Shown here: positions 16,965-26,641 of the stretch, in pieces
How the letters are laid out: every line of letters starts with the position of its first letter
Position numbering within the stretch: position 1 is the stretch's first letter
Source of the DNA: Bacillota bacterium
GTDB taxonomy: Bacteria; Bacillota; Clostridia; Christensenellales; Aristaeellaceae
NCBI GenBank assembly: GCA_023411395.1
Contig: JAEYOV010000084.1
Location: 62,001 to 126,000 of the forward strand
Reading direction: 5' to 3'
Length of the DNA: 64,000 nt
Program-made: the position numbers and the translations under genes
The notes under the pieces: model-generated
Told to the model about the DNA's origin: nothing
Seen by the model: the letters and a program-made list of their open reading frames with translations, nothing else
Database searches by the model: none

Positions 16965-17699
16965 TCAGGCGCGCCCAATTTCATTGACTGTTTTCTGGTT
17001 CACCGTGTCCAGTATGCGAAGCACCTGGCCGCAGGACTGAAAGGCCCGGGAGGCCTCCATCATGGCCGCCATCTCCTCCGCCATGTCCACATTGGCGCGC
17101 TCCAGATGGCCCTGCAAAATGCTGCCCTGGAACTCCCCGTTGGCCGCCGGCCTTGTAAACAATCCGTTGGCCTGTTTTTCAAGGGTGTCCGGGTTCTGGG
17201 GAACCACGATCAAAAGCGCGCCCGCGTTCTGCCCGTTAACCGTGATCTCCCCCGTTTTGCTGACGGCGATTTCTCCCGCATCGAGCTGGATACGGCCGTT
17301 TTGCCCCAACACGAAAAAACCGGAGGAGGTGGTCAAAAACCCGTCGGCGTCCACCTGAAGGCTGCCGCCCCGGGTCAGCCAGCCCCCGCCCCGCGCATCC
17401 TGAACGGCGAAGAACCCGTCGCCAGCGATGGCTAGGTCCAGCGTCCGGCCGGTTGCTTCCAGGGCACCCTGGGCAAGATCGGTATAAATGGCGTCCCCGA
17501 TGGCGCCATGGGTGCTTTCGCCGATCTCCTGCGCGCTCCCGTCTATGCGCAGCATCACCTGCTCGTTGAAAGTGGAGGTGATCAGCTCATCGCGCTTGAA
17601 GCCGGCGGCGCCGGCGTTTGCCAGATTGTTTCCCGTCACGTCAAGCGCCCGCGCCCGGTTTAGAAGCCCCGTGGTTGCTGCATATACGGCATTGTTCAT
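16965..17699 (-). CDS. flgF: Flagellar rod/hook-basal body protein, FlgF (FlhO) type
   Basis: A 244-residue axial protein. ALDVTGNNLANAGAAGFKRDE and the C-terminal NVDMAEEMAAMMEASRAFQS bracket the core LAIAGDGFFAVQDARGGG. AAGGAGGAA lies 6 bases before the ATG. It pairs with the next gene as flhO-flhP. Telling FlgF from FlgG by sequence alone is not secure, so the symbol rests mainly on order. Confidence 0.8.
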   Translation of the reverse strand: MNNAVYAATTGLLNRARALDVTGNNLANAGAAGFKRDELITSTFNEQVMLRIDGSAQEIGESTHGAIGDAIYTDLAQGALEATGRTLDLAIAGDGFFAVQDARGGGWLTRGGSLQVDADGFLTTSSGFFVLGQNGRIQLDAGEIAVSKTGEITVNGQNAGALLIVVPQNPDTLEKQANGLFTRPAANGEFQGSILQGHLERANVDMAEEMAAMMEASRAFQSCGQVLRILDTVNQKTVNEIGRA

Positions 17700-17718
17700 G
17701 GCGATTCCTCCTTTTTTG

Positions 17719-18492
17719 TCATTCGTTCAAATATTCCGCAATCCGCTGCTTGAGCTTTGAAAGCGCCTTGGAGTGGATTTGCGATACCCGGGGCACCGTC
17801 AGCCCCAGCACGAAGGCAATCTCCCGAAGCTTCAATTCTTCGTAATAATACAGGGAGATGACGACCCTTTCCTTTTCATCCAGCAGATCGATATAGGCGG
17901 CAAGCTGGTTTTTGAAGTCTTTCTCCATCAGCCTGCTTTCCGGCGTTTTCGCCATCGTGTCCTCAATGGCGTCCATCACGGATATGTTGCCGTGGGGCAG
18001 CATTTCCTCCAGTGCCAGCACATGGAAGCTCATTTCATCCACGCGCAGCCTGTTCAGCTCCGTTTCCGTCATGGATAGCCGCTGGGCCAGTTCGCTGTCC
18101 CCGGGCGGCCTGCCCAGCTCGTTTTGCATCTGCTGGCTCATTTTGTTCGCCAGCCTGATCTTTTGGTTGATATCCCTGGGCACCCATTCCTTTTTGCGCA
18201 GGTAATCGATGATGGCGCCGCGCACCCTGATGGAAGCGAAGGAGTCAAACTGCACGCCGCGCTTGTAGTCGTACCGGTCGATGCAGTTGATCAGCTCCAG
18301 CACCCCGTGGTTGGCCAGGTCCTCCACATCGTCCCTGCCTACCGACAGCATCTGCGAACGCTTGAGGCTGCAGGTAACAATGTACAGGTAAGCCATCAGG
18401 ATTTCGTTGCGCAGACCCACGTCCCTGGTTTTTTCATACCGTTGCCAGGTTGCTTCGTCTATTTTTTTTGACTGGTCCTTGTAGTAGTTCAT
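17719..18492 (-). CDS. fliA: Flagellar RNA polymerase sigma factor (sigma-D/FliA)
   Basis: A 257-residue sigma-70 family protein of the FliA type. Region 2 includes QFDSFASIRVRGAIIDYLRK and region 4.2 the helix-turn-helix RVSQIHSKALSKLKQRI. Region 1.1 is absent, as expected. It directs late flagellar promoters; matching sites are seen before fliD and flgM. The ATG at 18492 has GGGAGG close upstream (3 bases), and one at 18510 has only a weak site, so the exact start is open. It follows flhA without the flhF and flhG genes usual here. Confidence 0.93.
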   Translation of the reverse strand: MNYYKDQSKKIDEATWQRYEKTRDVGLRNEILMAYLYIVTCSLKRSQMLSVGRDDVEDLANHGVLELINCIDRYDYKRGVQFDSFASIRVRGAIIDYLRKKEWVPRDINQKIRLANKMSQQMQNELGRPPGDSELAQRLSMTETELNRLRVDEMSFHVLALEEMLPHGNISVMDAIEDTMAKTPESRLMEKDFKNQLAAYIDLLDEKERVVISLYYYEELKLREIAFVLGLTVPRVSQIHSKALSKLKQRIAEYLNE

Positions 18493-18529
18493 GCTCCTCC
18501 CACCTGCCATGTTCTATGCAAGGCGCTTC

Positions 18530-20566
18530 CTAGATGGAGATGGTGCCAAGCGCCTGTATATTCACATCCTGGTTGATCTCACTGAAGGACAGCACCACCG
18601 CTTCCGCGGAAAACTGCTCCATCAGCCGCTTATAGTAGCAGCGCACCACGGGCGAAGTCAGCACCACCACGTCGCTTAAGCGGTCCTTGAGGCGGTTTTC
18701 CTCCTTCATGTGGGAGTTGACAATGTTCTGCAAAACATTCGGTTCCAGCGAAACGTAGGAGTTGTTGCCCGATTTGCGTACCCCACCCATGATGAGGTTT
18801 TCGATTTCGGGGTTCAGGGTGATTACCTTCAGGTTGCCGTCCTGGGCAAACTTGCGGGTGATGGTCCGCTTCAATGCCTGGCGCACGTACTCGGTCAGGA
18901 TGTCGGTGTCCTTCACCGTAGGCATGTGCTCGCTCAGTGTTTCCAGTATGGTAGGCAGATCGCGGATGGGAATCTGCTCGGACAGGAGGTTGCACAGCAC
19001 CTTCTGCAGCTCCACATGGGGCACGACATTCGGCACGATGTCGTCCACCATCTCCTTGTGGGTTTTGCGCAGGTTGTCCATCAGATGGACCAGGTCCTTG
19101 CGGGAGAACAGCTCGAAAGCGTGCTTTTTGATGATCTCCGACAGGTGGGTGACGATCACCGACAGGGGATCGATCACCGTATACCCGCTCATCTGCGCAA
19201 ACTCCCTGGAGTCCGCGGTGATCCATTTGGCGGGGAGCTTGAAGGCCGGCTCCACCGTATCGATGCCGTCAATCTCCTGGGCGTCGCTGATGGCGTTCAT
19301 GGCCAGGTAGTGGTCGGGCAGCACCTCGCCCCGGGCCACCTCCTCGCCCTTTAGCTTGATGACGTATTCGTTGATGTCAAGGCCTGCGTTGTCCCGGAGC
19401 GTGACGGCCGGCAGCACCATGCCCATATCCTCGGCAAACTGGCGCCTGAGCATCACCACACGGTTGATGAAGTTGCCGCCCTTGCTTTCATCCACCAGCG
19501 GGACCAGGCTGTAGCCCACCTCCACCTCGATGGGCTCCACGGAAAGCAGGGAATAGATGTTGTCGGTATTCTTGTAAAATTCCGTCTCGTTGACCGGCAG
19601 CTCGACCTCCGGCACAGGGACCTCCGCCGCCTTCCTCCTTTGAAGCCGGGAGGCCAGCAGCATCAAAAGGCCGCCCACCGTCAAAAGCACGAACACCGGG
19701 AAGCCCGGCAGCACCGACATGGCCATCAATACGCCGCCGGTGATCATCAGCACAATGGGATAGGAAACGATTTGCGTTTTCAGGTCCACGCTCAGGCTGT
19801 TCACCGAGGCCGCCCTGGTCACCACCATGCCCGTGGCCGTGGAGATCAGCAGCGCCGGAATCTGGGATACAAGGCCGTCGCCCACGGTGGAGACGATATA
19901 GGTGCTCAGCACATCGTTGAAGCTGCCCCCGCCCTGCACCATGCCGATGATCACGCCGCCGATGCTGTTGATGAACAGAATAATAATGGAAACGATGGCG
20001 TCGCCCTTGATGAATTTGGAGGCGCCGTCCATGGACCCGTAAAAGTCGGCCTCCCTTTGTATCTTCTGCCGGCGCATTTTGGCGGTCTCATCGTTGATGA
20101 GGCCGGCGTTCAGGTCCGCGTCAATGGCCATCTGCTTGCCGGGCATGGCGTCCAGGGTAAAGCGGGCCGCCACCTCCGCCACGCGCTCGGCGCCCTTGGT
20201 GATGACAATGAACTGCACCACCACGATGATCAGGAAGATGATGAAGCCCACCACCGGGTTGCCGCCGATGACATACTGGCCGAAGGTCTGGATGACCTTG
20301 CCCGCGTTGCCGCTGTTGCCAAGTATCAGGCGTGTGGAGGAGACGTTCAGCGCCACGCGGAGCAGCGTGGTAATCAACAGCACCGAGGGAAACACCGAAA
20401 ACTCCAGCGCTTCCTTGATGTGCATGGCAATGAGAAGAATGGTCAGCGACAGCGCGATGTTGACGATGAGCATCACGTCCAAAAGGCCGGTGCTCAATGG
20501 AATGATCAGCAGGAAGATGACGCCGATCAAAAACAGGGTCAGCATATTGTCAAACAGTCTTCTCAT
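18530..20566 (-). CDS. flhA: Flagellar type III export apparatus protein FlhA
   Basis: A 678-residue export gate protein, normal in length. Eight membrane segments fill about residues 1-320, with the conserved FHIPEP region near GKQMAIDADLNAGLI. The C-terminal cytoplasmic domain (about 340-678), which docks chaperone-cargo complexes, ends VVLSFSEINQDVNIQALGTI. Its start overlaps flhB by 4 bases. Confidence 0.96.
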   Translation of the reverse strand: MRRLFDNMLTLFLIGVIFLLIIPLSTGLLDVMLIVNIALSLTILLIAMHIKEALEFSVFPSVLLITTLLRVALNVSSTRLILGNSGNAGKVIQTFGQYVIGGNPVVGFIIFLIIVVVQFIVITKGAERVAEVAARFTLDAMPGKQMAIDADLNAGLINDETAKMRRQKIQREADFYGSMDGASKFIKGDAIVSIIILFINSIGGVIIGMVQGGGSFNDVLSTYIVSTVGDGLVSQIPALLISTATGMVVTRAASVNSLSVDLKTQIVSYPIVLMITGGVLMAMSVLPGFPVFVLLTVGGLLMLLASRLQRRKAAEVPVPEVELPVNETEFYKNTDNIYSLLSVEPIEVEVGYSLVPLVDESKGGNFINRVVMLRRQFAEDMGMVLPAVTLRDNAGLDINEYVIKLKGEEVARGEVLPDHYLAMNAISDAQEIDGIDTVEPAFKLPAKWITADSREFAQMSGYTVIDPLSVIVTHLSEIIKKHAFELFSRKDLVHLMDNLRKTHKEMVDDIVPNVVPHVELQKVLCNLLSEQIPIRDLPTILETLSEHMPTVKDTDILTEYVRQALKRTITRKFAQDGNLKVITLNPEIENLIMGGVRKSGNNSYVSLEPNVLQNIVNSHMKEENRLKDRLSDVVVLTSPVVRCYYKRLMEQFSAEAVVLSFSEINQDVNIQALGTISI

Positions 20567-21630
20567 CCTGCGGTCCTCTTTTTGAGCTTGTAGATGAAGG
20601 CGATGACATCCGCCACGGGCTTGTAGAATGCCTCGGGAATCTGCATCCCAATCTGAACCGCCTCATACAGGCCCCGGGCCAGCGGCTTGTTTTCCGTGAC
20701 GTATACATTATGCTCCTTTGCGATCCTCACAATGGTCAGGGCTATTTGATCCGCGCCCTTGGCCACCACCACCGGCGCCTTGTCCTTTTTGGGATCGTAC
20801 TTCAGCGCCACGGCGTAGTGGGTGGGGTTCCTGATGACCACGTCCGCCGTGGGCACCTTGTGCATCATGCGCATCACGGCCATTTTGCGCTGCACTTCCC
20901 TGATCCTGCCCTTGATGTTCGGGTCGCCCTCGATGCGTTTTTGCTCATCCTTGACTTCCTGCTTGGTCATGCGCATCCTGCGCTCATAATCCCACCACTG
21001 GTAAAAGTAGTCGGCGGCGGCAAACGCCACCATGAACATGAGGATTTTCGTGGTGATGGAAAAAACGGCCTCGCCCGTCCAAAGAATTCCCCTGTCCAGG
21101 GTGGCAAGGGGCATGTTGCGTATTTGAAGAATCCTTGAGCTGATCTCGCCGTACAGGATGCCCCCGATCACCGCCACCTTCAGGATGGATTTGATCAGCT
21201 CCACCAGCGACTTTAAGGAAAACAGATTTTTGAGGCCCGTAACGGGGTTCAGCCGGGAGAACTTGGGCTTGAGTAAGCTTGCGGCAAACAGAAACCGCGT
21301 CTGCGCGCCGCTCATCACCACGCCCAGCACCATGGCCACGCCGCCGATGGGCAGGATCAGCATCATGGCGTTCATGGCAAACCTGCCCATGATATTGGAC
21401 GCGTCCAGGGCGGTCATCCGGTCCACCGCGGCCAGGGAGCCGTAGCTATCCAGCACCACGCGCTTCATGCCGTCTATGATCGGCCCGCCGGCCAGCCTGA
21501 CCAATAAGATCAGCACAAGCAGGGAAAGTACGCTGACGGCATCCTTGCTCTGGTATATATTACCTTTCTTCCGCTCGTCCTCCCGCTTGCGCGGTGTCGC
21601 TTTTTCCGTGCGGCTTGCGTCGGATGCCAT
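20563..21630 (-). CDS. flhB: Flagellar export switch protein FlhB
   Basis: A 355-residue membrane protein that switches export from rod/hook to filament proteins. Four membrane segments lie in residues about 30-210. The autocleavage motif NPTH is intact at residues 268-271 (DVVIRNPTHYAVAL), where the chain should break between Asn and Pro. The usual FliK partner is encoded upstream. The N-terminal RTEKATPRKREDERKKG is typical. Confidence 0.95.
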   Translation of the reverse strand: MASDASRTEKATPRKREDERKKGNIYQSKDAVSVLSLLVLILLVRLAGGPIIDGMKRVVLDSYGSLAAVDRMTALDASNIMGRFAMNAMMLILPIGGVAMVLGVVMSGAQTRFLFAASLLKPKFSRLNPVTGLKNLFSLKSLVELIKSILKVAVIGGILYGEISSRILQIRNMPLATLDRGILWTGEAVFSITTKILMFMVAFAAADYFYQWWDYERRMRMTKQEVKDEQKRIEGDPNIKGRIREVQRKMAVMRMMHKVPTADVVIRNPTHYAVALKYDPKKDKAPVVVAKGADQIALTIVRIAKEHNVYVTENKPLARGLYEAVQIGMQIPEAFYKPVADVIAFIYKLKKRTAG

Positions 21631-21660
21631 ACTCTCACCTCCCCTTCAAACCGTTTTCCT

Positions 21661-22440
21661 TTACGCGCCGGACAGCATGACCGCCAGGGATTCCTGCAGC
21701 TTTCCAAACATCTGTGTCAGCGTGGCGTCCATCACCCGGGATACGGCGGGCAGCGCCAGGATGATAATGGCCAGCCCCACGAAAAGCTTCACCTGCAGCC
21801 CGGCGACAAACATGTTGATCTGCGGAACAACGCGCATCAGCACCCCCATGCCCGCCTCCGTGAGCAGCTCGATGGCGAACACCGGCATGGCCAGCTTCAG
21901 CGCAAGCACAAGCATGTCCCCAAGCATCAGCGCAAGATAGCTGCCCACCTGAAAATCAAAGAACGCCGGCCCCGGCGGGAACAGCCGGCAGGAACTTGAC
22001 ACAATGCGGACCAGCGTCAGGTGCCCGTTGGAAGAAAAGAAAATGAGCGTGAGCATCAGGTGGAACACCGTGCCCGTGGCCGGCATGGAAACGTTGCTTT
22101 GCGGATCGTATATCCTGCCCATGCCAAGGCCCATCTCCATATCCATGGCTTCCCCGGCCATCAGCACCCAGCTTAAAAACAGGTTCATCACAAACCCCAG
22201 CACATACCCTACCGCCATTTCCTTCAGGAACGAAAGCATCAGGGAAACCGTGGAGGGAAATACAGGGGCCGGCACTTTCATAACCGGCGTCAGCAGGATG
22301 GCAGTCAGCATGGCAAGGCCCATTTTTACGATGACAGGCACGTTTTTCCGTCCGAAGAACGGATGAAAAAGCAAAGCGCCCATCATGCGGGCAAACACCA
22401 GCAAAAAGAGCATGTAATTGCCAAAGCCGATTTGAAGCAT
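21661..22440 (-). CDS. fliR: Flagellar export protein FliR
   Basis: A 259-residue protein with about six membrane segments, one of the three that build the export gate core. MGRIYDPQSNVSMPATG and LPAVSRVMDATLTQMF fit the family. The order fliP-fliQ-fliR-flhB-flhA is canonical. Confidence 0.94.
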   Translation of the reverse strand: MLQIGFGNYMLFLLVFARMMGALLFHPFFGRKNVPVIVKMGLAMLTAILLTPVMKVPAPVFPSTVSLMLSFLKEMAVGYVLGFVMNLFLSWVLMAGEAMDMEMGLGMGRIYDPQSNVSMPATGTVFHLMLTLIFFSSNGHLTLVRIVSSSCRLFPPGPAFFDFQVGSYLALMLGDMLVLALKLAMPVFAIELLTEAGMGVLMRVVPQINMFVAGLQVKLFVGLAIIILALPAVSRVMDATLTQMFGKLQESLAVMLSGA

Positions 22441-22460
22441 CCCTTGCCCTCCATTGGCTT

Positions 22461-22727
22461 CTATACCAGATTGCCGATACCGGAAAAGATCCTGGAGGTG
22501 AAATCCACGATTTTGGCGATCATCCAGGCGCTCAGGGAGATCAGCACAAGGCCGATGGCCAGGACCTTGAACACGAAGCCGATGTTCTGCTCATGGATCT
22601 GCGTGGCCGCCTGCACCACCGATACCAGAATGCCGATTCCCACGCTTACCACAAGAAACGGCGCGGCCATCAAAAGCGCCGTCACCAGCGCATCCTTCAT
22701 GACGGATACGATCTCTCCCTGCGACAT
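22461..22727 (-). CDS. fliQ: Flagellar export protein FliQ
   Basis: An 88-residue protein with two membrane helices (about residues 15-38 and 52-75) and the family motif VSVGIGILVSVVQAATQIHE. It forms the gate core with FliP and FliR. AGGAGCG precedes the start. Confidence 0.93.
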   Translation of the reverse strand: MSQGEIVSVMKDALVTALLMAAPFLVVSVGIGILVSVVQAATQIHEQNIGFVFKVLAIGLVLISLSAWMIAKIVDFTSRIFSGIGNLV

Positions 22728-22758
22728 GGTACGCTCCTTTCCGGCCTGCTCCTTTATA

Positions 22759-23520
22759 CTAGTGGAAGCCCATCACCAGCGCCTTTAATGTCATCGCCCA
22801 GCCGTCCACCAGCACAAAGAGCACCAGTTTGAACGGAAGGGAAATCAAAACCGGCGGCAGCATGACCATGCCCAGGCTCATCAGCGTGCTTGCCACCACC
22901 ATATCGATGACCAGGAACGGGAGATACACCATGAACCCCATGATGAACGCCCGCTTCAGTTCGCTGGTGATAAAGGCGGGGATCAGCGCGGTGGTTTCGA
23001 TCTGGTCGGTGGTTTCCGGCCGCTCAAAGTGCCCAAGGTCCAGGAAAAGGTTCAGATCCTCGGCATTCGTGTTCCTGAGCATGAACCCCCGCAGCGGCTG
23101 CATGGCTTTTTCCGCCGCCTGCATCTGCGTGATCTCGCCCCTTTGGTAGGGCTGGTAGGCGGTTTCGTTGATCTGGCCAACCACCGGGGACATGATGAAC
23201 AGTGACAGAAACAGCGCGATGCCCACAAGCACCTGGTTGGGGGGCGTCTGCTGAAGGCCGATGGCGTTGCGTACGCAGGAGAGCACGATCACGATACGTG
23301 TAAAGCAGGTGGTCATGACCAGTATGGATGGCAGCAGCGCGATGACGGTGAGGGTAATGAGTATCTCCAGTACATCGGCGCCTTCCCCGGAGCCAAGGCC
23401 CTCCAATTGAATGGACAGCCCGGTGGATTCCGCCAGGGCAGCGCGGGCGGGCAAAGCCGATAGCATCAGCGCCATCAGGAGCGCAAGCGCGGCGCAACCA
23501 AGAACCGCCTTTTTCTTCAT
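22759..23520 (-). CDS. fliP: Flagellar export protein FliP
   Basis: A 253-residue gate protein with an N-terminal signal-type segment (about residues 1-30, ending LPARAALAE) and four later membrane helices. LQQTPPNQVLVGIALFLSLF and ELKRAFIMGFMVYLPFLVID are signatures of the family. Its start overlaps fliO by 4 bases. Confidence 0.95.
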   Translation of the reverse strand: MKKKAVLGCAALALLMALMLSALPARAALAESTGLSIQLEGLGSGEGADVLEILITLTVIALLPSILVMTTCFTRIVIVLSCVRNAIGLQQTPPNQVLVGIALFLSLFIMSPVVGQINETAYQPYQRGEITQMQAAEKAMQPLRGFMLRNTNAEDLNLFLDLGHFERPETTDQIETTALIPAFITSELKRAFIMGFMVYLPFLVIDMVVASTLMSLGMVMLPPVLISLPFKLVLFVLVDGWAMTLKALVMGFH

Positions 23521-23897
23521 GGCTGCGTTCCATCCTGTCCGCCGCCGTCTTCACCGGAGGCCGGCTGCTGTCTTCCTTTTCCCAGTGCCTTGGTCAGGAT
23601 GCCCACAAAATCATTTCCGGCCCGCTTTGTGTCCACGGCCACAAGCTCCTTTGGGTCCACTTCCCGGACCAGCTCCACCCTGCCTGATGAAACGGACGCC
23701 AGGTAAACCGATGAACCTACGCGCAAAAGGGCCAGGCAGGCATCCCTGCCCAGCATCACCCGTTCCAGCACCTGGATATGGCGGCCGGAGGAGATGGCGC
23801 CATGACGCCTGGACATCCACTTAGCGGTCCAGTAGGCGCCGGCGATCACGGCGGCCACCGCGATAAGAGGCGTCAAGATGGAGATCGCGTCTTCCAA
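23517..23897 (-). CDS. fliO: Flagellar export assembly protein FliO
   Basis: A 126-residue protein with one N-terminal membrane helix (about residues 6-27) and a small cytoplasmic domain containing IQVLERVMLGRDACLALLRVG, as in FliO. The end is a Gly/Gln-rich tail. It assists FliP ring formation and lies in the standard place before fliP. Confidence 0.85.
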   Translation of the reverse strand: MEDAISILTPLIAVAAVIAGAYWTAKWMSRRHGAISSGRHIQVLERVMLGRDACLALLRVGSSVYLASVSSGRVELVREVDPKELVAVDTKRAGNDFVGILTKALGKGRQQPASGEDGGGQDGTQP

Positions 23898-23931
23898 TGC
23901 TTCCCTCTCCCTACCTGAGTTTCTTTCGCAA

Positions 23932-25299
23932 TTACCTTTGGGCGGCGCTGCTTACGATTTCGGTAACCCGAACGCCAAAGTTGTCGTCGATGACCACCAC
24001 GTCGCCCCTGGCGATGAGCTTGCCGTTCACCACGATGTCCACCGGCGCGCCCGCCTGCTTGTCCAGCTCCACAATGGAACCCTGGCGCAGGGCCAGGATT
24101 TCCTTGACCTGCTTTTTCGTGCGCCCGATTTCCACGGTAACGTTCAGGTCCACGCCCATCACCAGGCCAAGGTTTACGGTATCCATTTCCTCCGCAAAGG
24201 CGTTATCCGCATCCAGGCTGCCGAACTGCAGCGGCTTGACAACCACATTTTGCCGCGGCGCCGCCTTTTCAGGCGCATATCCGCCAACCGCCGCAGGCCT
24301 TGGCGGAATAGCGGGAGCCGGGTTCTGCACGGGAACGGGGACGGGGATTTGCACGGGGGCGGGATCGGTATGCTGCATGGGAGCGGGCCATTCCGCTGCC
24401 ACGGGTGCAGTCACCGGAACAACCACGGGAGCCGCCACAGGTGCGGCTGCGGGAGCCGGCTGTGGCGGAATGACAGGGGCGGAGCTTACCGCGGCCGGTG
24501 GGGCGGGCACAGGCGCGGGCGCCTGGGGGGGCGGATTGGGCACCGCCGCGGGAGCCGGCCTGGCCATGGCTTGCGGCGCGGCCTGATAATCGTCCATGTG
24601 CACCGGCGCGGGAACCTGGGTATGCCCGGTCACCTGCGGGGCTTCCGGTTCCTCTTCAACGCTTTCTTCCTCACTCATCCCCATGGCGCTGTGCACAAGC
24701 TCCCTGGCAAAGGGCACAGGCATGACGGTAAAGAATTCGCTGTCCACAAGGCCTTCAATGGTCAGCTTGAAGCTGACGGTGACAATGAAATCCTGGTGCC
24801 CGGACCATAGCTGCTTGACGGTTTCAGGCGAAATATCAAAGGGCGTGGGGGGGGATATGTTGATTTCCCTGTTCAGAAACGACGCCAGCGCCGTGCAGCT
24901 TGCGCCCATCATCTGATTCATGACTTCCGCCAGGGCGCTGATGTGAATCTCATCCAGCTCTTCCCTGCTTGCGGGCTCCTCAAAGTCGCCGCCCAGCAGC
25001 AGCCGGACAATGGCCTTGATGTCCCGAACGCTCATGATCATGTGGTTGGAGCCGGACAGCCCGCGGATATACTTGATCTCTATCCCCAGTGCCGGCTCAA
25101 GCCTTGAAAACTCAAACTCGGAGCTGCTCATGACCTGAACGCTGGGCGTGGTGATGATCACCTGCCGGCTCAGGAGAATGGAAACGGCGGTTGCCGCGGC
25201 GCCCATGCTGATGTTCAGAATCTCGCCGATGGTATCGATTTCGGTCATGTTCAAACCCATACCGTTTTGCTGGTCCACAGGGTTTTGAAGTTTGTCCAT
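23932..25299 (-). CDS. fliY: Flagellar switch protein FliY (CheC-FliN fusion)
   Basis: A 455-residue switch protein. Residues about 15-215 form a CheC-like domain with both phosphatase half-sites present: D-x3-E-x2-N in IDTIGEILNISMG and S-x3-E-x2-N in ISALAEVMNQMMG. So it should dephosphorylate CheY-P as well as bind it. Residues about 225-360 are a very long Ala/Pro-rich linker. Residues about 370-455 are the FliN (SpoA) domain, with DLNVTVEIGRTKKQVKEIL and DNFGVRVTEIV. The linker is longer than I would expect for FliY. It follows fliM. Confidence 0.93.
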   Translation of the reverse strand: MDKLQNPVDQQNGMGLNMTEIDTIGEILNISMGAAATAVSILLSRQVIITTPSVQVMSSSEFEFSRLEPALGIEIKYIRGLSGSNHMIMSVRDIKAIVRLLLGGDFEEPASREELDEIHISALAEVMNQMMGASCTALASFLNREINISPPTPFDISPETVKQLWSGHQDFIVTVSFKLTIEGLVDSEFFTVMPVPFARELVHSAMGMSEEESVEEEPEAPQVTGHTQVPAPVHMDDYQAAPQAMARPAPAAVPNPPPQAPAPVPAPPAAVSSAPVIPPQPAPAAAPVAAPVVVPVTAPVAAEWPAPMQHTDPAPVQIPVPVPVQNPAPAIPPRPAAVGGYAPEKAAPRQNVVVKPLQFGSLDADNAFAEEMDTVNLGLVMGVDLNVTVEIGRTKKQVKEILALRQGSIVELDKQAGAPVDIVVNGKLIARGDVVVIDDNFGVRVTEIVSSAAQR

Positions 25300-25317
25300 C
25301 GCGCACTCACCTTCCTT

Positions 25318-26310
25318 CTATCCTGCGTATGGCCGGTTGATCAGCACCGCAAGCTTGTTTCTTTTGGTTCCCGGCTCGCCCATAAACCAGCTCTTCCCGT
25401 TTACGGCAATCACGATGGGCGTCCCCACCTGCTGGTCCAGGCGGATCACATCGCCAGGCTGAAGGCTCAGCATTTCCTGCATGGTGATGGTGGTGGTGCC
25501 AAGGATGGCGCATAAATCAATATGGGAGCCATGAAGCTGTTTGAGCATCGCTTTCTGGCTCACGCCCGCGCTGTCATCCCCGTCGTCGGCCTTGTTGTTT
25601 CTGCCGGTCTGGGCGGAAAGCATCTCATCCAGCGTCTTGCCGATGCCAATGCAGGGAATGCAGCAGGTGATGGTTCCCTCCACCGAATTGAGCTTCACCG
25701 CGAGCACCAGCACCGCCACCACTTCATCCATGGCGATAGCCTTGATGAACCTGGTGTTCGTTTCGACCTGCCTGACCGCTACGCTGACGCCCGGAGCGGA
25801 AACCCATGCTTCCTGGAACAGGGAGGTGATCCTTTTGATGATCCGCTCCATCAGCGATGTCTCGATGTCGGTGAACTCCCGCTGGGGCACGCCCCGGGCT
25901 TCAATGGTGCCGCCGAACATCCGCTCGATGAGCGCAAAGGTAACGGGGTTGGAAAGGTCCAGCAAGGCGGCTCCCTTCAGGCAGCTCATGTCCAGGACGC
26001 CGGTCATGAGCATGTCGGGGAGGGCATTGTTGTATTCCATGTACGGCTGCTCTTCCAGAGAAGCCACGTTGACCTCGCAATAGCTGCGGGTAAGCCCGGC
26101 CAGGTAGGAAGCCAAATGCCTTGCAAAGACCTCGCCGATTCCCCGAAGCACCTTCTGCTGGTCCTTGGTAAGCTTTTTGGGGTTTTTGAAATTGTACAGC
26201 TTGGCTTTTGTTTCTTCGGACGGCAAAGCAACAGGCTCCTCCGCCTCCGTGTCACCCGCCAGCCTGCTCAGCAGCTCGTCAATCTGGTTTTGAGACAAAA
26301 TCTCAGGCAT
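25318..26310 (-). CDS. fliM: Flagellar motor switch protein FliM
   Basis: A 330-residue C-ring protein. The extreme N-terminus (MPEILSQNQIDELLSRL) is the CheY-P binding motif, the middle (about 40-230) the CheC-like domain with TRSYCEVNVASLEEQPYMEY, and the C-terminal 80 residues the SpoA domain (MQEMLSLQPGDVIRLDQ). Together with FliY and FliG it sets rotation sense. Confidence 0.95.
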   Translation of the reverse strand: MPEILSQNQIDELLSRLAGDTEAEEPVALPSEETKAKLYNFKNPKKLTKDQQKVLRGIGEVFARHLASYLAGLTRSYCEVNVASLEEQPYMEYNNALPDMLMTGVLDMSCLKGAALLDLSNPVTFALIERMFGGTIEARGVPQREFTDIETSLMERIIKRITSLFQEAWVSAPGVSVAVRQVETNTRFIKAIAMDEVVAVLVLAVKLNSVEGTITCCIPCIGIGKTLDEMLSAQTGRNNKADDGDDSAGVSQKAMLKQLHGSHIDLCAILGTTTITMQEMLSLQPGDVIRLDQQVGTPIVIAVNGKSWFMGEPGTKRNKLAVLINRPYAG

Positions 26311-26312
26311 GG

Positions 26313-26576
26313 TTACTCTTCCTTCGCGCGTTCATTACGCCTGCGGTGGCTGTCCCTTTCCCCCGCGGCCAGCTTGTCCGCCATCAGGCGCGCCTGGGCA
26401 AGGATGCCGGCCTTGTAAGCTCCGATCCTGGCGATCACCACGTCTGCCGGCTCCTGCACATAATGCGTTTTGCCGTTGGTCATGGTCACAAGCGTGTCGG
26501 GCAGCATCTCAATCATTTCAATGAGCTCCGAATTGAGGATGTATCTTTCGCCGTTGAGTTTGGTAAGCTCGACCAT
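26313..26576 (-). CDS. flbD: FlbD family flagellar protein
   Basis: An 87-residue protein. The first 60 residues (VELTKLNGERYILNSELIEM, then LPDTLVTMTNGKTHYV) are the FlbD domain (also called SwrD), reported to raise motor torque in B. subtilis. The tail is basic. The ATG at 26576 is preferred over 26585 because AAGGAG then has a 10-base spacing. Here flbD is followed directly by fliM; the fliL gene usually found between them is missing. Confidence 0.85.
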   Translation of the reverse strand: MVELTKLNGERYILNSELIEMIEMLPDTLVTMTNGKTHYVQEPADVVIARIGAYKAGILAQARLMADKLAAGERDSHRRRNERAKEE

Positions 26577-26641
26577 GGTGCTCATACTCCTTTTCAGGCC
26601 GTTCCGTCATGCCAATTGCAATAACCGCCTACGCCTTACGG

